Positions 47,537 through 56,332 of a DNA stretch of 64,000 bases are shown in pieces (the stretch's first letter is position 1; every line of letters starts with the position of its first letter). This stretch comes from an uncultured Alteromonadaceae bacterium (GTDB lineage Bacteria > Pseudomonadota > Gammaproteobacteria > Enterobacterales > Alteromonadaceae). The stretch covers positions 62,001 to 126,000 of the forward strand of contig CALKGI010000028.1 of assembly GCA_938085045.1 (NCBI GenBank), in the 5' to 3' direction. A program made the translations under genes and the position numbers. A model generated the notes under the pieces. The model did not search any database. It worked only from the letters and a program-made list of their open reading frames with translations, and was not told the origin of the DNA.

Positions 47537-48904
47537 TTATATTATCTCGAAATAGCGGTCCATTTCCCACTGGGAAATATGTTTGCGAAACTCGCGTTCT
47601 TCCCACTCACGGCTGGCGGAGTAATGATAAACAAACTCTTCGCCAAACCACTGCTTTGCCATCGTAGAATGCTTGTATTTTTGAGTGGCATCCCACAGGG
47701 TATTAGACAACTGCAAATGCTCAGGAAAGTCTTGTTCGTATGCATTGCCGGTTACCATAGCTTCAATATCACCGGGATTTTCAATGCCCCACAAACCCGA
47801 AGCGATAACCGCGGCCAGTATGATGTAAGGGTTAGCATCGGCAGCAGCAATACGGTATTCAAGGCGTTGAGATTTTTCGTTACCCTCAATGATGCGAATG
47901 GCACAAGTGCGATTGTCTACGCCTACGGTAGATTCTGTTGGTGCCCAAAACCCGGGGATTAAACGCCGATACGAGTTAATTGTAGGGGCAATCATTGCCA
48001 GTAATTCTGGCATCAGTTTTTGCTGCCCAGCGACAAAATGCTTCATGGTTTGGCTCATACCATTGGCATCGTTGGCGTCATAAAACATCGACTTGCCGTC
48101 TTTATCTTTGAGTGACACATGAATGTGGCCACTTTGTCCGGCGTAGTCGTTTGACCATCGGGCCATAAACGTGGCGAGCTTGCCCTCACGTTGTAATGCA
48201 ATTTTACTGAAGGTTTTAAACATGGCCGCGCGGTCGGCAGATTCTAATGCGCTGGAATAGGTGATGGCAGCTTCAAGCACGCCGGGCCCGGTTTCTTCGT
48301 GCAGGCCTTCAAGACCCATGTCCATGGTTTCGCACACATCTAAAATGTTCTGATAGGTTTCGGCATCAACGGTATTGCGGATAACCGAATAACCAAAATC
48401 ACCCGGTGCCAATGGAGTGAGGTTTTGGTAGTTTTTATCGCGAATCGATTGGGCGGTTTCGTTGAAGACAAAAAATTCATATTCGAAACCGCTGAATACT
48501 TCAATGCCCATTTTTTCTGCTTTGTCGAGCACTTTGCGTAATACGGCGCGAGGGCAAACTTGTTCAGCTTGTTTGTCCATTTCGCCCAAAAAGAACAAAC
48601 CGTTTTCTTCAAAAGGCAATTCGCGGCAGCTTTGCGGGAGTATGCGTACGGGGGCATCGGGATAACCTGTGTGCCAGCCTGTGTACTTTGTGTTGTCATA
48701 AAGTTGGTCTTTAGAATCCCAACCTAGGATGACATCGCAAAAGCCAAAACCGTTATCAAGGGCCGATAAAAACTTGGCCTGCGACATATACTTACCGCGC
48801 ATAATGCCGTCTATATCAAACACCCCAACTTTAACAAATTTGGGGTCTCTTTCTTTAATTAGTTGTTTGGCATCAGCCACATTTTTTATATTTCTCGGTT
48901 CCAT
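47537..48904 (-). CDS. Glutamine synthetase-family gamma-glutamyl-amine ligase (PuuA/IpuC-like)
   Basis: A 455-residue ATP-grasp-like glutamine synthetase-fold ligase. The metal/ATP signatures FEYEFFVF, GHIHVSL and RLIPGFWAPT with NRTCAIRI are present. The sequence is closer to gamma-glutamylputrescine/amine synthetases than to assimilatory GlnA, judging by its first 120 residues and its operon. It is first in the operon with AAGGAAGG upstream. It probably attaches glutamate to a primary amine or amino alcohol. Confidence 0.88.
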   Translation of the reverse strand: MEPRNIKNVADAKQLIKERDPKFVKVGVFDIDGIMRGKYMSQAKFLSALDNGFGFCDVILGWDSKDQLYDNTKYTGWHTGYPDAPVRILPQSCRELPFEENGLFFLGEMDKQAEQVCPRAVLRKVLDKAEKMGIEVFSGFEYEFFVFNETAQSIRDKNYQNLTPLAPGDFGYSVIRNTVDAETYQNILDVCETMDMGLEGLHEETGPGVLEAAITYSSALESADRAAMFKTFSKIALQREGKLATFMARWSNDYAGQSGHIHVSLKDKDGKSMFYDANDANGMSQTMKHFVAGQQKLMPELLAMIAPTINSYRRLIPGFWAPTESTVGVDNRTCAIRIIEGNEKSQRLEYRIAAADANPYIILAAVIASGLWGIENPGDIEAMVTGNAYEQDFPEHLQLSNTLWDATQKYKHSTMAKQWFGEEFVYHYSASREWEEREFRKHISQWEMDRYFEII

Positions 48905-49032
48905 ATTAACCTTCCTTACAGCCCGTTTTTATTTGTCTTAAGATTAGCAGGAATGGACAAAAGCGGGGAGGTTTTTCTATAGGCGTTATAGACATGTATA
49001 CTTAAAGGCATCTTGAATTTGGCCAATTTCAA

Positions 49033-49704
49033 ATGAATAAACTTAATGATTTACAAATCATCAAATCTTGGAAAAACAACGTTAAACCTTGGGTTGAGGC
49101 GATTGAACAAGCGCAGATACCCAGCCGGGTTGAAGTCACAAATCAAGCCATCATCGACGTTGTTGTAGCATGCTCACCAAAAACGGTTATGGATGTTGGC
49201 TGCGGCGAGGGTTGGCTAACTCGGGCACTGGCACATAAAGGCATCGATGTACTAGGCGTTGATGTAGTGCCCGAATTGCTAGAGGCGGCTAAAACCAAAG
49301 GTGGTGGTCGTTTTAAAACCATCAAATACGAAGATTTTTCGACCAAGGTGCCCGGTGAAAAGTTCGATGTCATTGTTTGTAATTTTTCACTGCTGGGAAA
49401 GGAGTCTGTCGAACACATTTTTAAAGAAGCTCACAACATAATTAATGATGGCGGAGCCTTTATTGTGCAAACAATTCATCCGGTAGTGGCTTGCGCAGAT
49501 GAGCCGTATCAAGATGGCTGGCGAGCAGGTAGTTGGGCGGGGTTTAGTGAGAAATTTACCGATCCTGCGCCTTGGTATCTTCGAACCATGCAAAGTTGGG
49601 GAGCGTTGTTTACTGCTAATGGTTTGGTATTAGAAAAGGTGATTGAACCGGTGAACCCGCAAACAAATATGCCCGCTTCGATTATTTTTGTTGGCCGTAT
49701 TTAA
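49033..49704 (+). CDS. Class I SAM-dependent methyltransferase
   Basis: A 223-residue methyltransferase. Motif I is MDVGCGEGWLTRAL near 56-69, followed by VLGVDVVPELLEAAK with the acidic ribose-binding residue, then DVIVCNFSLLG as motif IV. The substrate is not evident; the C-terminal half (PAPWYLRTMQSWGALFTANG) resembles UbiE/TehB-like small-molecule methyltransferases. It diverges from the glutamine synthetase operon. Confidence 0.9.
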   Translation: MNKLNDLQIIKSWKNNVKPWVEAIEQAQIPSRVEVTNQAIIDVVVACSPKTVMDVGCGEGWLTRALAHKGIDVLGVDVVPELLEAAKTKGGGRFKTIKYEDFSTKVPGEKFDVIVCNFSLLGKESVEHIFKEAHNIINDGGAFIVQTIHPVVACADEPYQDGWRAGSWAGFSEKFTDPAPWYLRTMQSWGALFTANGLVLEKVIEPVNPQTNMPASIIFVGRI

Positions 49705-49763
49705 GAGATAAATGAACCCTATGTAGATCTTTGCATTGCAGCCAAATTGGGTCTAAAACTACT

Positions 49764-50028
49764 AGGGCGTGTTGACCTTTCGAGTTGAAATTTTGTTCGA
49801 GTTCAAAGCGTTTTAATCGCGGCGCGGGCTTCGAAGTCTATTCATATAAACAAGAAAGCCCGTAACAATGAGTAAAACGCTTTGAAACGAACCCAAAGGG
49901 CAGCGTTTGTTTACACTTTCTACTGCGTTATCGATTGTTTATGTAGAATAACTACACTGCACAATCTCTGCCTTGTATAAAGCGCAAACAAACAGCTGCA
50001 AAAATTAACTCCAAAGGTCAACACGCCC
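49764..50028. mobile_element. MITE-like element with terminal inverted repeats
   Basis: About 265 bases bounded by AGGGCGTGTTGACCTTT at the left and its exact complement at the right; arms extend imperfectly to about 30 bases. Inside, a second nested inverted repeat uses TTCAAAGCGTTTTA and its complement. There is no coding capacity and no clear target duplication. The structure fits a non-autonomous transposable element inserted between the methyltransferase gene and the toxin-antitoxin operon. Confidence 0.7.
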
Positions 50029-50079
50029 TTAGGCAGTGGCCAGGGAATTAGGATGTCGGCCACTATTTTCAAATTGAAC

Positions 50080-50107
50080 TTGACTTGTACGCTATGTGGC
50101 GTACAAT
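50080..50107 (+). promoter_or_regulatory. Promoter with embedded operator for the MqsR/MqsA-like operon
   Basis: TTGACT (50080-50085) and TACAAT (50102-50107) are 16 bases apart. Between and overlapping them is a perfect inverted repeat TTGTACGC-N6-GCGTACAA (50085-50106). Binding of a dimeric repressor would block RNA polymerase directly, as expected for an autoregulated toxin-antitoxin operon. Confidence 0.65.
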
Positions 50108-50122
50108 CCAAAGGAGTGGCAG

Positions 50123-50440
50123 ATGGGATTCAAATCAGCAAAAAACAAAATTATTACGTGCCTGAAATCAGGCATGGTTTATCACCAACAGCGTAATAAT
50201 CTTGATACCAAGAATGTACTTGCTATGGGCGTCATTACCAATGAACACGTAGCACAAATTATCGCCCGTTCTAGTGGCGATGGTTATTCCTCCAGCCCAC
50301 ATCATATGGACAGCAATATTGATGTTCATATTGTCAAAACAAGATACGCCGGGTTTCAGTGGTACATAAAGTGGTATTTTATGCAAGATGATGGTGTGTT
50401 TATCAGCGTTCATAACAGGAGTGTGTCATGCAAATCTTAA
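50123..50440 (+). CDS. MqsR-like toxin, putative
   Basis: A 105-residue basic protein starting at ATG 50123 with AAGGAG upstream. The layout matches MqsR-type RelE-fold mRNA interferases: an N-terminal helix (NKIITCLKSGMVYHQQ), LAMGVITNEHVAQII, then a SSSPHHMDSNIDVHIVK segment, WYIKWYFMQDDGVFISVHNR as paired strands. The match to MqsR is by pattern only, not by search. The following gene overlaps it by 13 bases and begins with a zinc-finger, as MqsA does. Toxin-first order also fits. Confidence 0.6.
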   Translation: MGFKSAKNKIITCLKSGMVYHQQRNNLDTKNVLAMGVITNEHVAQIIARSSGDGYSSSPHHMDSNIDVHIVKTRYAGFQWYIKWYFMQDDGVFISVHNRSVSCKS

Positions 50441-51021
50441 AAGTGGGTGATAGCCAAAAAGCGGCTTGCGAGCATTGTCAGTCTTTTCAAACCGCAATTT
50501 TGCAATTAAAAGATGTGCCCTTCAGCGATGGTAACGGTTTGGCCAAAAATGTATTGGTTGGCGTTTGTGAGGGATGTGGTCAGGTCATTTTGATGCCTCA
50601 CCAGTCTACGCCGTCAGTAAAAAAGCAGTATGAGGTGCAGCGTAAAGCGCTTGAGAGCCGGGTGCCTGCACACATGATTGATATTCTTAATTTGGTCAGC
50701 TTTGAACTCAGTGGTGGCACTGAGTTTGTGCCAAACTTGGTTAAATTTTATTTGCATTCATTGTCGAATAACAGCATTTGTTCAAGTGGTATTGCTGCTT
50801 ATTTGCAAAGTGAGCTGGCACAAGGCAAGGCGCAAAAGCGCTTATCACTTAAAGGTCGGCAGGTCAGTGAACAAATGGCGCAGCTCAAAGCAATGACCAA
50901 CATCAAAAGCACCACTGATTTGCTTAAGGGGATTGTGTTGAAGATTCATGATGATTTGTTGGTAAATAGGGACGAAAACACGATTAAGCAGCTTAAAAGC
51001 ATTGTCGCCGCAACGGCTTGA
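50428..51021 (+). CDS. Zinc-finger antitoxin-like protein (MqsA-like N-terminus)
   Basis: A 197-residue protein. Residues near 14-17 (CEHC) and 48-51 (CEGC) give a CxxC-n-CxxC zinc knuckle like the N-terminal domain of MqsA. The rest is helical and not a clear MqsA HTH domain (KRLSLKGRQVSEQMAQLK could contribute). It overlaps the putative toxin gene and shares its promoter-operator, so it is the likely antitoxin and repressor. The longer, divergent C-terminus makes this an unusual variant. Confidence 0.6.
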   Translation: MQILKVGDSQKAACEHCQSFQTAILQLKDVPFSDGNGLAKNVLVGVCEGCGQVILMPHQSTPSVKKQYEVQRKALESRVPAHMIDILNLVSFELSGGTEFVPNLVKFYLHSLSNNSICSSGIAAYLQSELAQGKAQKRLSLKGRQVSEQMAQLKAMTNIKSTTDLLKGIVLKIHDDLLVNRDENTIKQLKSIVAATA

Positions 51022-51097
51022 TTCGTTTGTCAATTTCATTCACTATCATTGCAAGATAGTGATTAAATGACGGGCAAACAGCCTGATTGAGCGCTCA

Positions 51098-51463
51098 ATG
51101 AACTTTAGCCAAACCATTAAACCCTTTGTGACCAATGAGGTCAATTTGGCCACTCAGTATTTTGCCAAAGGCGAACATACATTGGCATTTCATCATCTTG
51201 AAAGGGCTCATGTGCTAGCGCAACAATCGCCATCGCAGCACTTGCGAACACATGTTCATATGTTTTGGTGGGCACTTAGAACGTTTTCGCCAAAAGAAGC
51301 ATTTGGCCAAGTTATTCGAATGTTAGGTTCGATGACGCAAGTCATCACCGGATATTTTCCGCCGGGCAATACCGGCGGTAGTGACATCAGCCCATTTAAA
51401 GAATTACCCATACCTGAAGATCTACTCAAAGTGATTAACCGAGCCAAAGCTGACACCCTTTAA
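51098..51463 (+). CDS. DUF3703-family protein
   Basis: A 121-residue soluble protein of unknown function. FHHLERAHVLAQQSP, HVHMFWWALR and FPPGNTGGSDISPF are family landmarks; the conserved His pair suggests metal or heme contact. The family is often found beside metal-resistance genes, but none is adjacent here. Confidence 0.85.
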   Translation: MNFSQTIKPFVTNEVNLATQYFAKGEHTLAFHHLERAHVLAQQSPSQHLRTHVHMFWWALRTFSPKEAFGQVIRMLGSMTQVITGYFPPGNTGGSDISPFKELPIPEDLLKVINRAKADTL

Positions 51464-51535
51464 CGCGGGTTTTTGCCAAGAGCGACCGCTTAGTTTATGC
51501 TGTCAAAATCTCAAATCAAAACCCGGAGAATAATA

Positions 51536-52309
51536 ATGACTAATAAAAAATTATTGGGCGGTGCACTGCTAGGTGCATTGTTGGTGACTAGTTACGTTGA
51601 TGTTGCCAAAGCCTCTGCCTCAACGGTAATCAAAACAAAGACCAGTGATGGCGTGACCATTCATGGTGAAAAGTACTTTTCTACCCTCAATGACAAATCC
51701 CCTTTGATATTATTGTTTCATCAAGCCGGTTCAAACGGTCGTGGTGAGTATGGTGAATTAATTCCGTGGTTGAACAAATCTGGTTTTAGGGTAATTGCTT
51801 GGGATCAGCGCAATGGCGGTAAACGCTATGGGTCAGAAAATCGCACGGTGAATATCTTGCCAAAAGGCACACCAAATAGTTATTGCGATGCCTACCCAGA
51901 CCTTCAAGCTGCGCTAGATTATACCGTTAAAAAAGGATTCGCCGATAATGTCATGGTGTGGGGTAGCTCATATTCTGCGGCATTGGTGGTGCAATTAGCA
52001 GCCAAAAACAACAGCAAGGTCACAGGTGTCGCGTCATTTTCTCCGGCCTCTGGTGGCCCAATGGTTGATTGCCGCGCCCGACACTGGCTAGGTAAGGTTA
52101 AAGCGCCTATGTTGTTTATGCGCCCCGAATCAGAAATGGCACGAGAATCATCAGTTGAACAAAAAGGGATATTAATAAAAGCAGGGGCTGACTTTAAGGT
52201 GGTCGAAAATGGTGTTCATGGTTCATCTATGTTGGTTGATGCTCGTACCAAACACGATATGGCTCAGGCGCGTGCGGGCGTGATGAAGTGGTTAAAAGAT
52301 AAAAGTTAA
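51536..52309 (+). CDS. Exported alpha/beta hydrolase (dienelactone hydrolase-like)
   Basis: A 257-residue secreted or periplasmic hydrolase. The start at 51536 follows CGGAG and gives a signal peptide (KKLLGGALLGALLVTSYVDVAKA). The nucleophile elbow is WGSSYSAAL near 141-149, a G-x-S-x-S variant; the acid and the final His (VHGSSM) are in place. The substrate is not apparent. Confidence 0.85.
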   Translation: MTNKKLLGGALLGALLVTSYVDVAKASASTVIKTKTSDGVTIHGEKYFSTLNDKSPLILLFHQAGSNGRGEYGELIPWLNKSGFRVIAWDQRNGGKRYGSENRTVNILPKGTPNSYCDAYPDLQAALDYTVKKGFADNVMVWGSSYSAALVVQLAAKNNSKVTGVASFSPASGGPMVDCRARHWLGKVKAPMLFMRPESEMARESSVEQKGILIKAGADFKVVENGVHGSSMLVDARTKHDMAQARAGVMKWLKDKS

Positions 52310-52320
52310 AAATATCAAAT

Positions 52321-52342
52321 CCCCCTCTGTAAAAGGAGGGGG
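52321..52342. terminator. GC-rich hairpin between convergent genes
   Basis: CCCCCT / AGGGGG with a 10-base loop lies between the hydrolase stop (52309) and the receptor stop (52361). T runs are weak on both sides, so it may be a weak bidirectional terminator. Confidence 0.4.
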
Positions 52343-52360
52343 TTGATGATTTCAATGTTG

Positions 52361-54622
52361 TTAAAAGAAGTTAACCTTAAACTCAGCCCCAACAAAACGA
52401 CCTTCATTTACAATGCCCGTGAGGTTATTAAAGTCGATGCCACCAATGATGTTTTCTTCATCGGTGATGTTACGAATATATAACGCCACATCATATTCGT
52501 GTTCATCGGTAGACCAGCTATAACCGACTCTTAATCCACCTTCTAGCAGCGATTTTCCTTCGAATTCCACTGATTTGTACAAGAAAAAATCAATCGAACT
52601 GCGATAAGACCAGTCGGTGTAAACATAAAGCTCACCTTCGCCTATTTGCGTGGAATATCGAGCGGTGAAGTTGGCTATCCACTGTGGTGCATGGGGCAGG
52701 CTGTTACCATCCAAAATCGCTCGACCGTCGGCGTTGAGTGCATTGGTAACCGTACACTGAGCACAGACCGGAATCGATAAAGTATCGTCATTCAGTTTAG
52801 TGTTGTTATAACTGAGGTTGGCGGTGAGCAATAAATCTGGTGTTGCGGCCAATTCGGCATCGACTTCAAAACCATAACCCACGGTTTCATTGACATTCAC
52901 CAAGCGGTTGAAGTTGCTATTACCACCTACGGCAGTGATCTGCTGGTCGTTCATAACATAATAAAATGTAGACGCATTAACACGGGCACGGCCTTCGAGC
53001 ATGTCGGCTTTTATGCCTGCTTCAAATGACAAAATGGTTTCAGAGTCGGCTACTGTCACCTCATCGCCAAACAAAATCCTACCCTGCACACTAGGTGCTC
53101 TAAAACCATCTGCTATGCGGGCATAGAAGTTAGTGTCATTGTCAATCTCGTAAGTAGCACTGATATCCCAACTGACATGAGAATCACTAGGATGCGCTTC
53201 ACCCGAGATATTCGGTGCACCTGAGGGAGATAGCGTTCGTTGGGCAAAAAAGTCTTTCTTGTCTTTGGAATAACGTAACCCAGTGGTGACCTTCCACAGT
53301 TCAGACAGGTCATAATCAATTGTGCCGAACACGGCCCATGCGACTGTATCTTGCTGTTGCTGGGCTACGCCGTCTAGTGTGCCACCGGCCAAGGTATTAA
53401 AACTAAAGCTGTCAATGGTTAGCTCTTCATCAAAATAAAACACGCCCACTTGATAGTCTAATTTGCCTATATCATTGGTAGAGAGCCTTAACTCTTGAGA
53501 CAACTGTGAATGGTCTGGTATGCCATCACGACTCTCAGCGGGGAAGAAAATTACCCCCGGTCCCATTGGCACCTCGGGTGGCAAAAATGCAGCACCGTGG
53601 CCACCATCAACATCCGCCCCCGAGAGTATTTCGACACTCTCGTAGCCTGTTATGGCTGTGACGGTATATTTGTCGTAAGAATATTCTAACTTGAGACTGC
53701 CCCCTTTACTGTCAACGCTTTGCATAGCTCGGCTTGCTGCATCTTGATAGATTTTATTACTGTCATAACCGTCGGCAAAGTCGTTGGTGCCCGGTTTAAT
53801 TATGTTGGCTCTAAAGGGGATCGGTGAGGCATCCATTGAACGCATATGATAATTGAACAACGCGGTCATATCGTTGCCCTCATAGAGAAATTGCAACCGT
53901 GCAGCGGTTTCTTCATGACCGCCAAGCACGTTGTCTTGTAAAAAACCGGGTGCATGATTGTCAATCCAGTTATCTTTTTCTTGACGCAAAACAGACAAAC
54001 GGGCAGAAACGTTGTCACTTACACTGCCACTGACCGCCGCGTCAAAATCAATCGAGCTGTGGGTGCCATAAGAAAAATTGGCATACCCTTCAAATTCTTG
54101 TGAAGGTTTAGCTGAATCAAATTTGACTAAACCTGCGGGGGTATTACGGCCAAATAAAGTGCCTTGGGGGCCGCGTAAAACTTCTACCCGGGCCACATCG
54201 AACACTGGAAAGCCCTTAAGAATAGGATTTTCAAGTACGACCTCATCAAACACCAAAGATACGGGTTGTGAGCCGTTTAGGTCAAAGTCGGTGTTACCCA
54301 ACCCCCTAACGTAAAAACGAGGAAAGGTTCGACCAAATGACGATTCGATAGATAGGCTAGGAATTTTGCCGCTTAAAAAGCGAATATCCATGCCGCCTGA
54401 GCCATAAACATCCAACTTTTCACCTTGAATTGCCGTGACAGAAGCGGGCACGTCTTGCATATTCTCTACCCGCTTACGAGAGGTGACTTGAATAACTTCG
54501 AGTTTAAACAGCTTGTCGAGCGACATATCGCCCAGTTCGTCGTCGGCGTTATCATCTTCTGCCAATGCCACGCTGGGCAATGTCGCAGACAGCAGTAACG
54601 CCATAAGAGTTTGTTTTTTCAT
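52361..54622 (-). CDS. TonB-dependent outer-membrane receptor
   Basis: A 753-residue outer-membrane transporter for a small ligand, energised by TonB. Signal peptide (LMALLLSATLPSVALA), a TonB-box-like LEVIQVTS near 42-49, a plug domain (QDVPASVTAIQG, RVEVLRGPQGTLFGRN), and a beta barrel ending in an aromatic KVNFF. The ligand is unknown; the absence of iron-type features and the divergent monooxygenase-nitrilase pair suggest an organic compound. Divergent from 54797. Confidence 0.95.
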   Translation of the reverse strand: MKKQTLMALLLSATLPSVALAEDDNADDELGDMSLDKLFKLEVIQVTSRKRVENMQDVPASVTAIQGEKLDVYGSGGMDIRFLSGKIPSLSIESSFGRTFPRFYVRGLGNTDFDLNGSQPVSLVFDEVVLENPILKGFPVFDVARVEVLRGPQGTLFGRNTPAGLVKFDSAKPSQEFEGYANFSYGTHSSIDFDAAVSGSVSDNVSARLSVLRQEKDNWIDNHAPGFLQDNVLGGHEETAARLQFLYEGNDMTALFNYHMRSMDASPIPFRANIIKPGTNDFADGYDSNKIYQDAASRAMQSVDSKGGSLKLEYSYDKYTVTAITGYESVEILSGADVDGGHGAAFLPPEVPMGPGVIFFPAESRDGIPDHSQLSQELRLSTNDIGKLDYQVGVFYFDEELTIDSFSFNTLAGGTLDGVAQQQQDTVAWAVFGTIDYDLSELWKVTTGLRYSKDKKDFFAQRTLSPSGAPNISGEAHPSDSHVSWDISATYEIDNDTNFYARIADGFRAPSVQGRILFGDEVTVADSETILSFEAGIKADMLEGRARVNASTFYYVMNDQQITAVGGNSNFNRLVNVNETVGYGFEVDAELAATPDLLLTANLSYNNTKLNDDTLSIPVCAQCTVTNALNADGRAILDGNSLPHAPQWIANFTARYSTQIGEGELYVYTDWSYRSSIDFFLYKSVEFEGKSLLEGGLRVGYSWSTDEHEYDVALYIRNITDEENIIGGIDFNNLTGIVNEGRFVGAEFKVNFF

Positions 54623-54747
54623 GATGATTTATCCTGTTATTCGATTATTATAATTTGATTAATTATTGAACACTATGTTTTAACCATAGATGAGCGGCAA
54701 GTAATTACCAGTCTGTTCTGGGGGCCTAATGGCGTATACAAGGCCAG

Positions 54748-54756
54748 TGATATAAT
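54748..54756 (+). promoter_or_regulatory. Extended -10 promoter for the monooxygenase-nitrilase operon
   Basis: Perfect extended -10 TGATATAAT, 40 bases upstream of the ATG at 54797. No clear -35 is needed with an extended -10. Confidence 0.6.
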
Positions 54757-54796
54757 GTTAATTTTAATCTTGGATAAACAAACTTGAGGAAAATCA

Positions 54797-55111
54797 ATGA
54801 TATTGGAAGTAGCCATACTGGATGTGAAGCCCGGGCAAACCACAGATTTCGAAGTGGCCTTTAATCAAGCGCAAGCGATTATCTCATGCATGAAGGGATA
54901 CGTTTCGCACCAACTGCAAAGGTGTTTAGAGAATGAGCAGCGTTATATTTTACTGGTTAATTGGCAAACGCTAGAGGATCACACTGAAGGTTTCAGGCAA
55001 TCAGCCGAGTATCAGCAATGGCGTAGCCTATTGCATCATTTTTACGACCCTTTTCCAACGGTAGAGCACTATAGCGGTGTGTTTGAAAACAACAGCGGTG
55101 AAAATCAATGA
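54797..55111 (+). CDS. ABM-family (antibiotic biosynthesis monooxygenase-like) protein
   Basis: A 104-residue ferredoxin-like dimeric alpha-beta barrel protein. ILEVAILDVKPGQTTDFEVAF, YVSHQLQRCLEN and YILLVNWQTLEDHTEGFRQS are typical. It may be a cofactor-free monooxygenase or a small-ligand binder. The last bases overlap the nitrilase start, so they are co-translated. Confidence 0.88.
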   Translation: MILEVAILDVKPGQTTDFEVAFNQAQAIISCMKGYVSHQLQRCLENEQRYILLVNWQTLEDHTEGFRQSAEYQQWRSLLHHFYDPFPTVEHYSGVFENNSGENQ

Positions 55112-56067
55112 GCAGCGATAAACTAAAAGTAGCATTGGCGCAAATAGCCCCAGTTTGGTTAAACCGACAAGCCACTACAGACAAAATCATCAAAACTATC
55201 CGTCAGACCAGCGACGAAAACCCTGATTTGATTGCCTTTGGCGAAGCCTTGTTACCCGGCTACCCGTTTTGGCCAGAATTGACCGACGGCGCAAGGTTCA
55301 ACGCACCCGACCAAAAAACACTGCACGCTCATTACATGGACCAAGCCGTACAAGTAGAGGCCGGACATCTCGACACCATTTGCCAAGCGGCAAAAGACAC
55401 CAAAACCGCCGTGTATCTGGGCATTATTGAAAAAGCCAAAAATCGTGGTGGTCACAGTTTGTATTGCACCATGGTTTATATCGACAAAGCAGGTTCGATT
55501 GGCTCAATTCACCGAAAATTGATGCCAACCTACGAAGAGCGTCTGACTTGGGCACCAGGAGATGGCAACGGCTTGCGAGTACACGAGCTCGGCGCATTTA
55601 CCGTTGGCGGCTTAAACTGCTGGGAAAACTGGATGCCACTGCCAAGGGCTGCATTATATGGTTTGGGCGAAGATTTACATGTAGCCATTTGGCCCGGTGG
55701 CATTAATAACACCAAAGACATCACCCGATTTATGGCAAAAGAAGGGCGTTCGTTTGTTATGTCGGTAGGTGGCTTGATGCAACCTAAAGACTTCCCTAAA
55801 GACACCCCTCATTTAGAGGCAATATTGGCCGGTTGTACACAAGACTTTTTAGCCAATGGCGGCTCTGGATTGTGCGGGCCAGACGGCGAATGGATAATCG
55901 AACCTCAAGTCGAAAAAGAAGGGGTATTTTACGCTGTTATCGACCACGTAAAGGTGCGTGAAGAGCGACAAAACTTTGACCCCGCTGGCCACTATTCACG
56001 ACCTGACGTAACCAAGTTGACGGTTGATAGACGGCGACAATCTACTGTTGAGTTTGTTGATGAGTGA
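55108..56067 (+). CDS. Nitrilase (true nitrilase branch)
   Basis: Hydrolyses organic nitriles to carboxylates and ammonia. The 319-residue protein has the complete Glu-Lys-Cys triad: FGEALLPGYPFWP with Glu46, HRKLMPTYEERLTW with Lys137 and NCWENWMP with Cys171. The sequence following the cysteine (CWEN) is typical of nitrilases, not amidases. It is in operon with the ABM protein and divergent from the TonB-dependent receptor, suggesting uptake and breakdown of one nitrile substrate. Confidence 0.93.
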   Translation: MSSDKLKVALAQIAPVWLNRQATTDKIIKTIRQTSDENPDLIAFGEALLPGYPFWPELTDGARFNAPDQKTLHAHYMDQAVQVEAGHLDTICQAAKDTKTAVYLGIIEKAKNRGGHSLYCTMVYIDKAGSIGSIHRKLMPTYEERLTWAPGDGNGLRVHELGAFTVGGLNCWENWMPLPRAALYGLGEDLHVAIWPGGINNTKDITRFMAKEGRSFVMSVGGLMQPKDFPKDTPHLEAILAGCTQDFLANGGSGLCGPDGEWIIEPQVEKEGVFYAVIDHVKVREERQNFDPAGHYSRPDVTKLTVDRRRQSTVEFVDE

Positions 56068-56332
56068 AGGTATTTATTGAATTGCCAAGCAAGGGCAGAC
56101 ACGGGGGTCGGCACCCTACGGTTGGTGCGAACTGTTTGAGCATAGATTTTAAACGCTATAGCCCATCTGCCTTGCAACAGCTTGTTACGCTTTAAAACAG
56201 TTAACCTGTAGGAATTATTTGGCAATACTGTAAATTAAATGTTCAAAAAAAATGGCGGCCCGGTCTACACTGCATACACAAAAAGACAGGACTTATGCTG
56301 TTAATTATTATAAGAAAGTTGAGGTGAATAAG

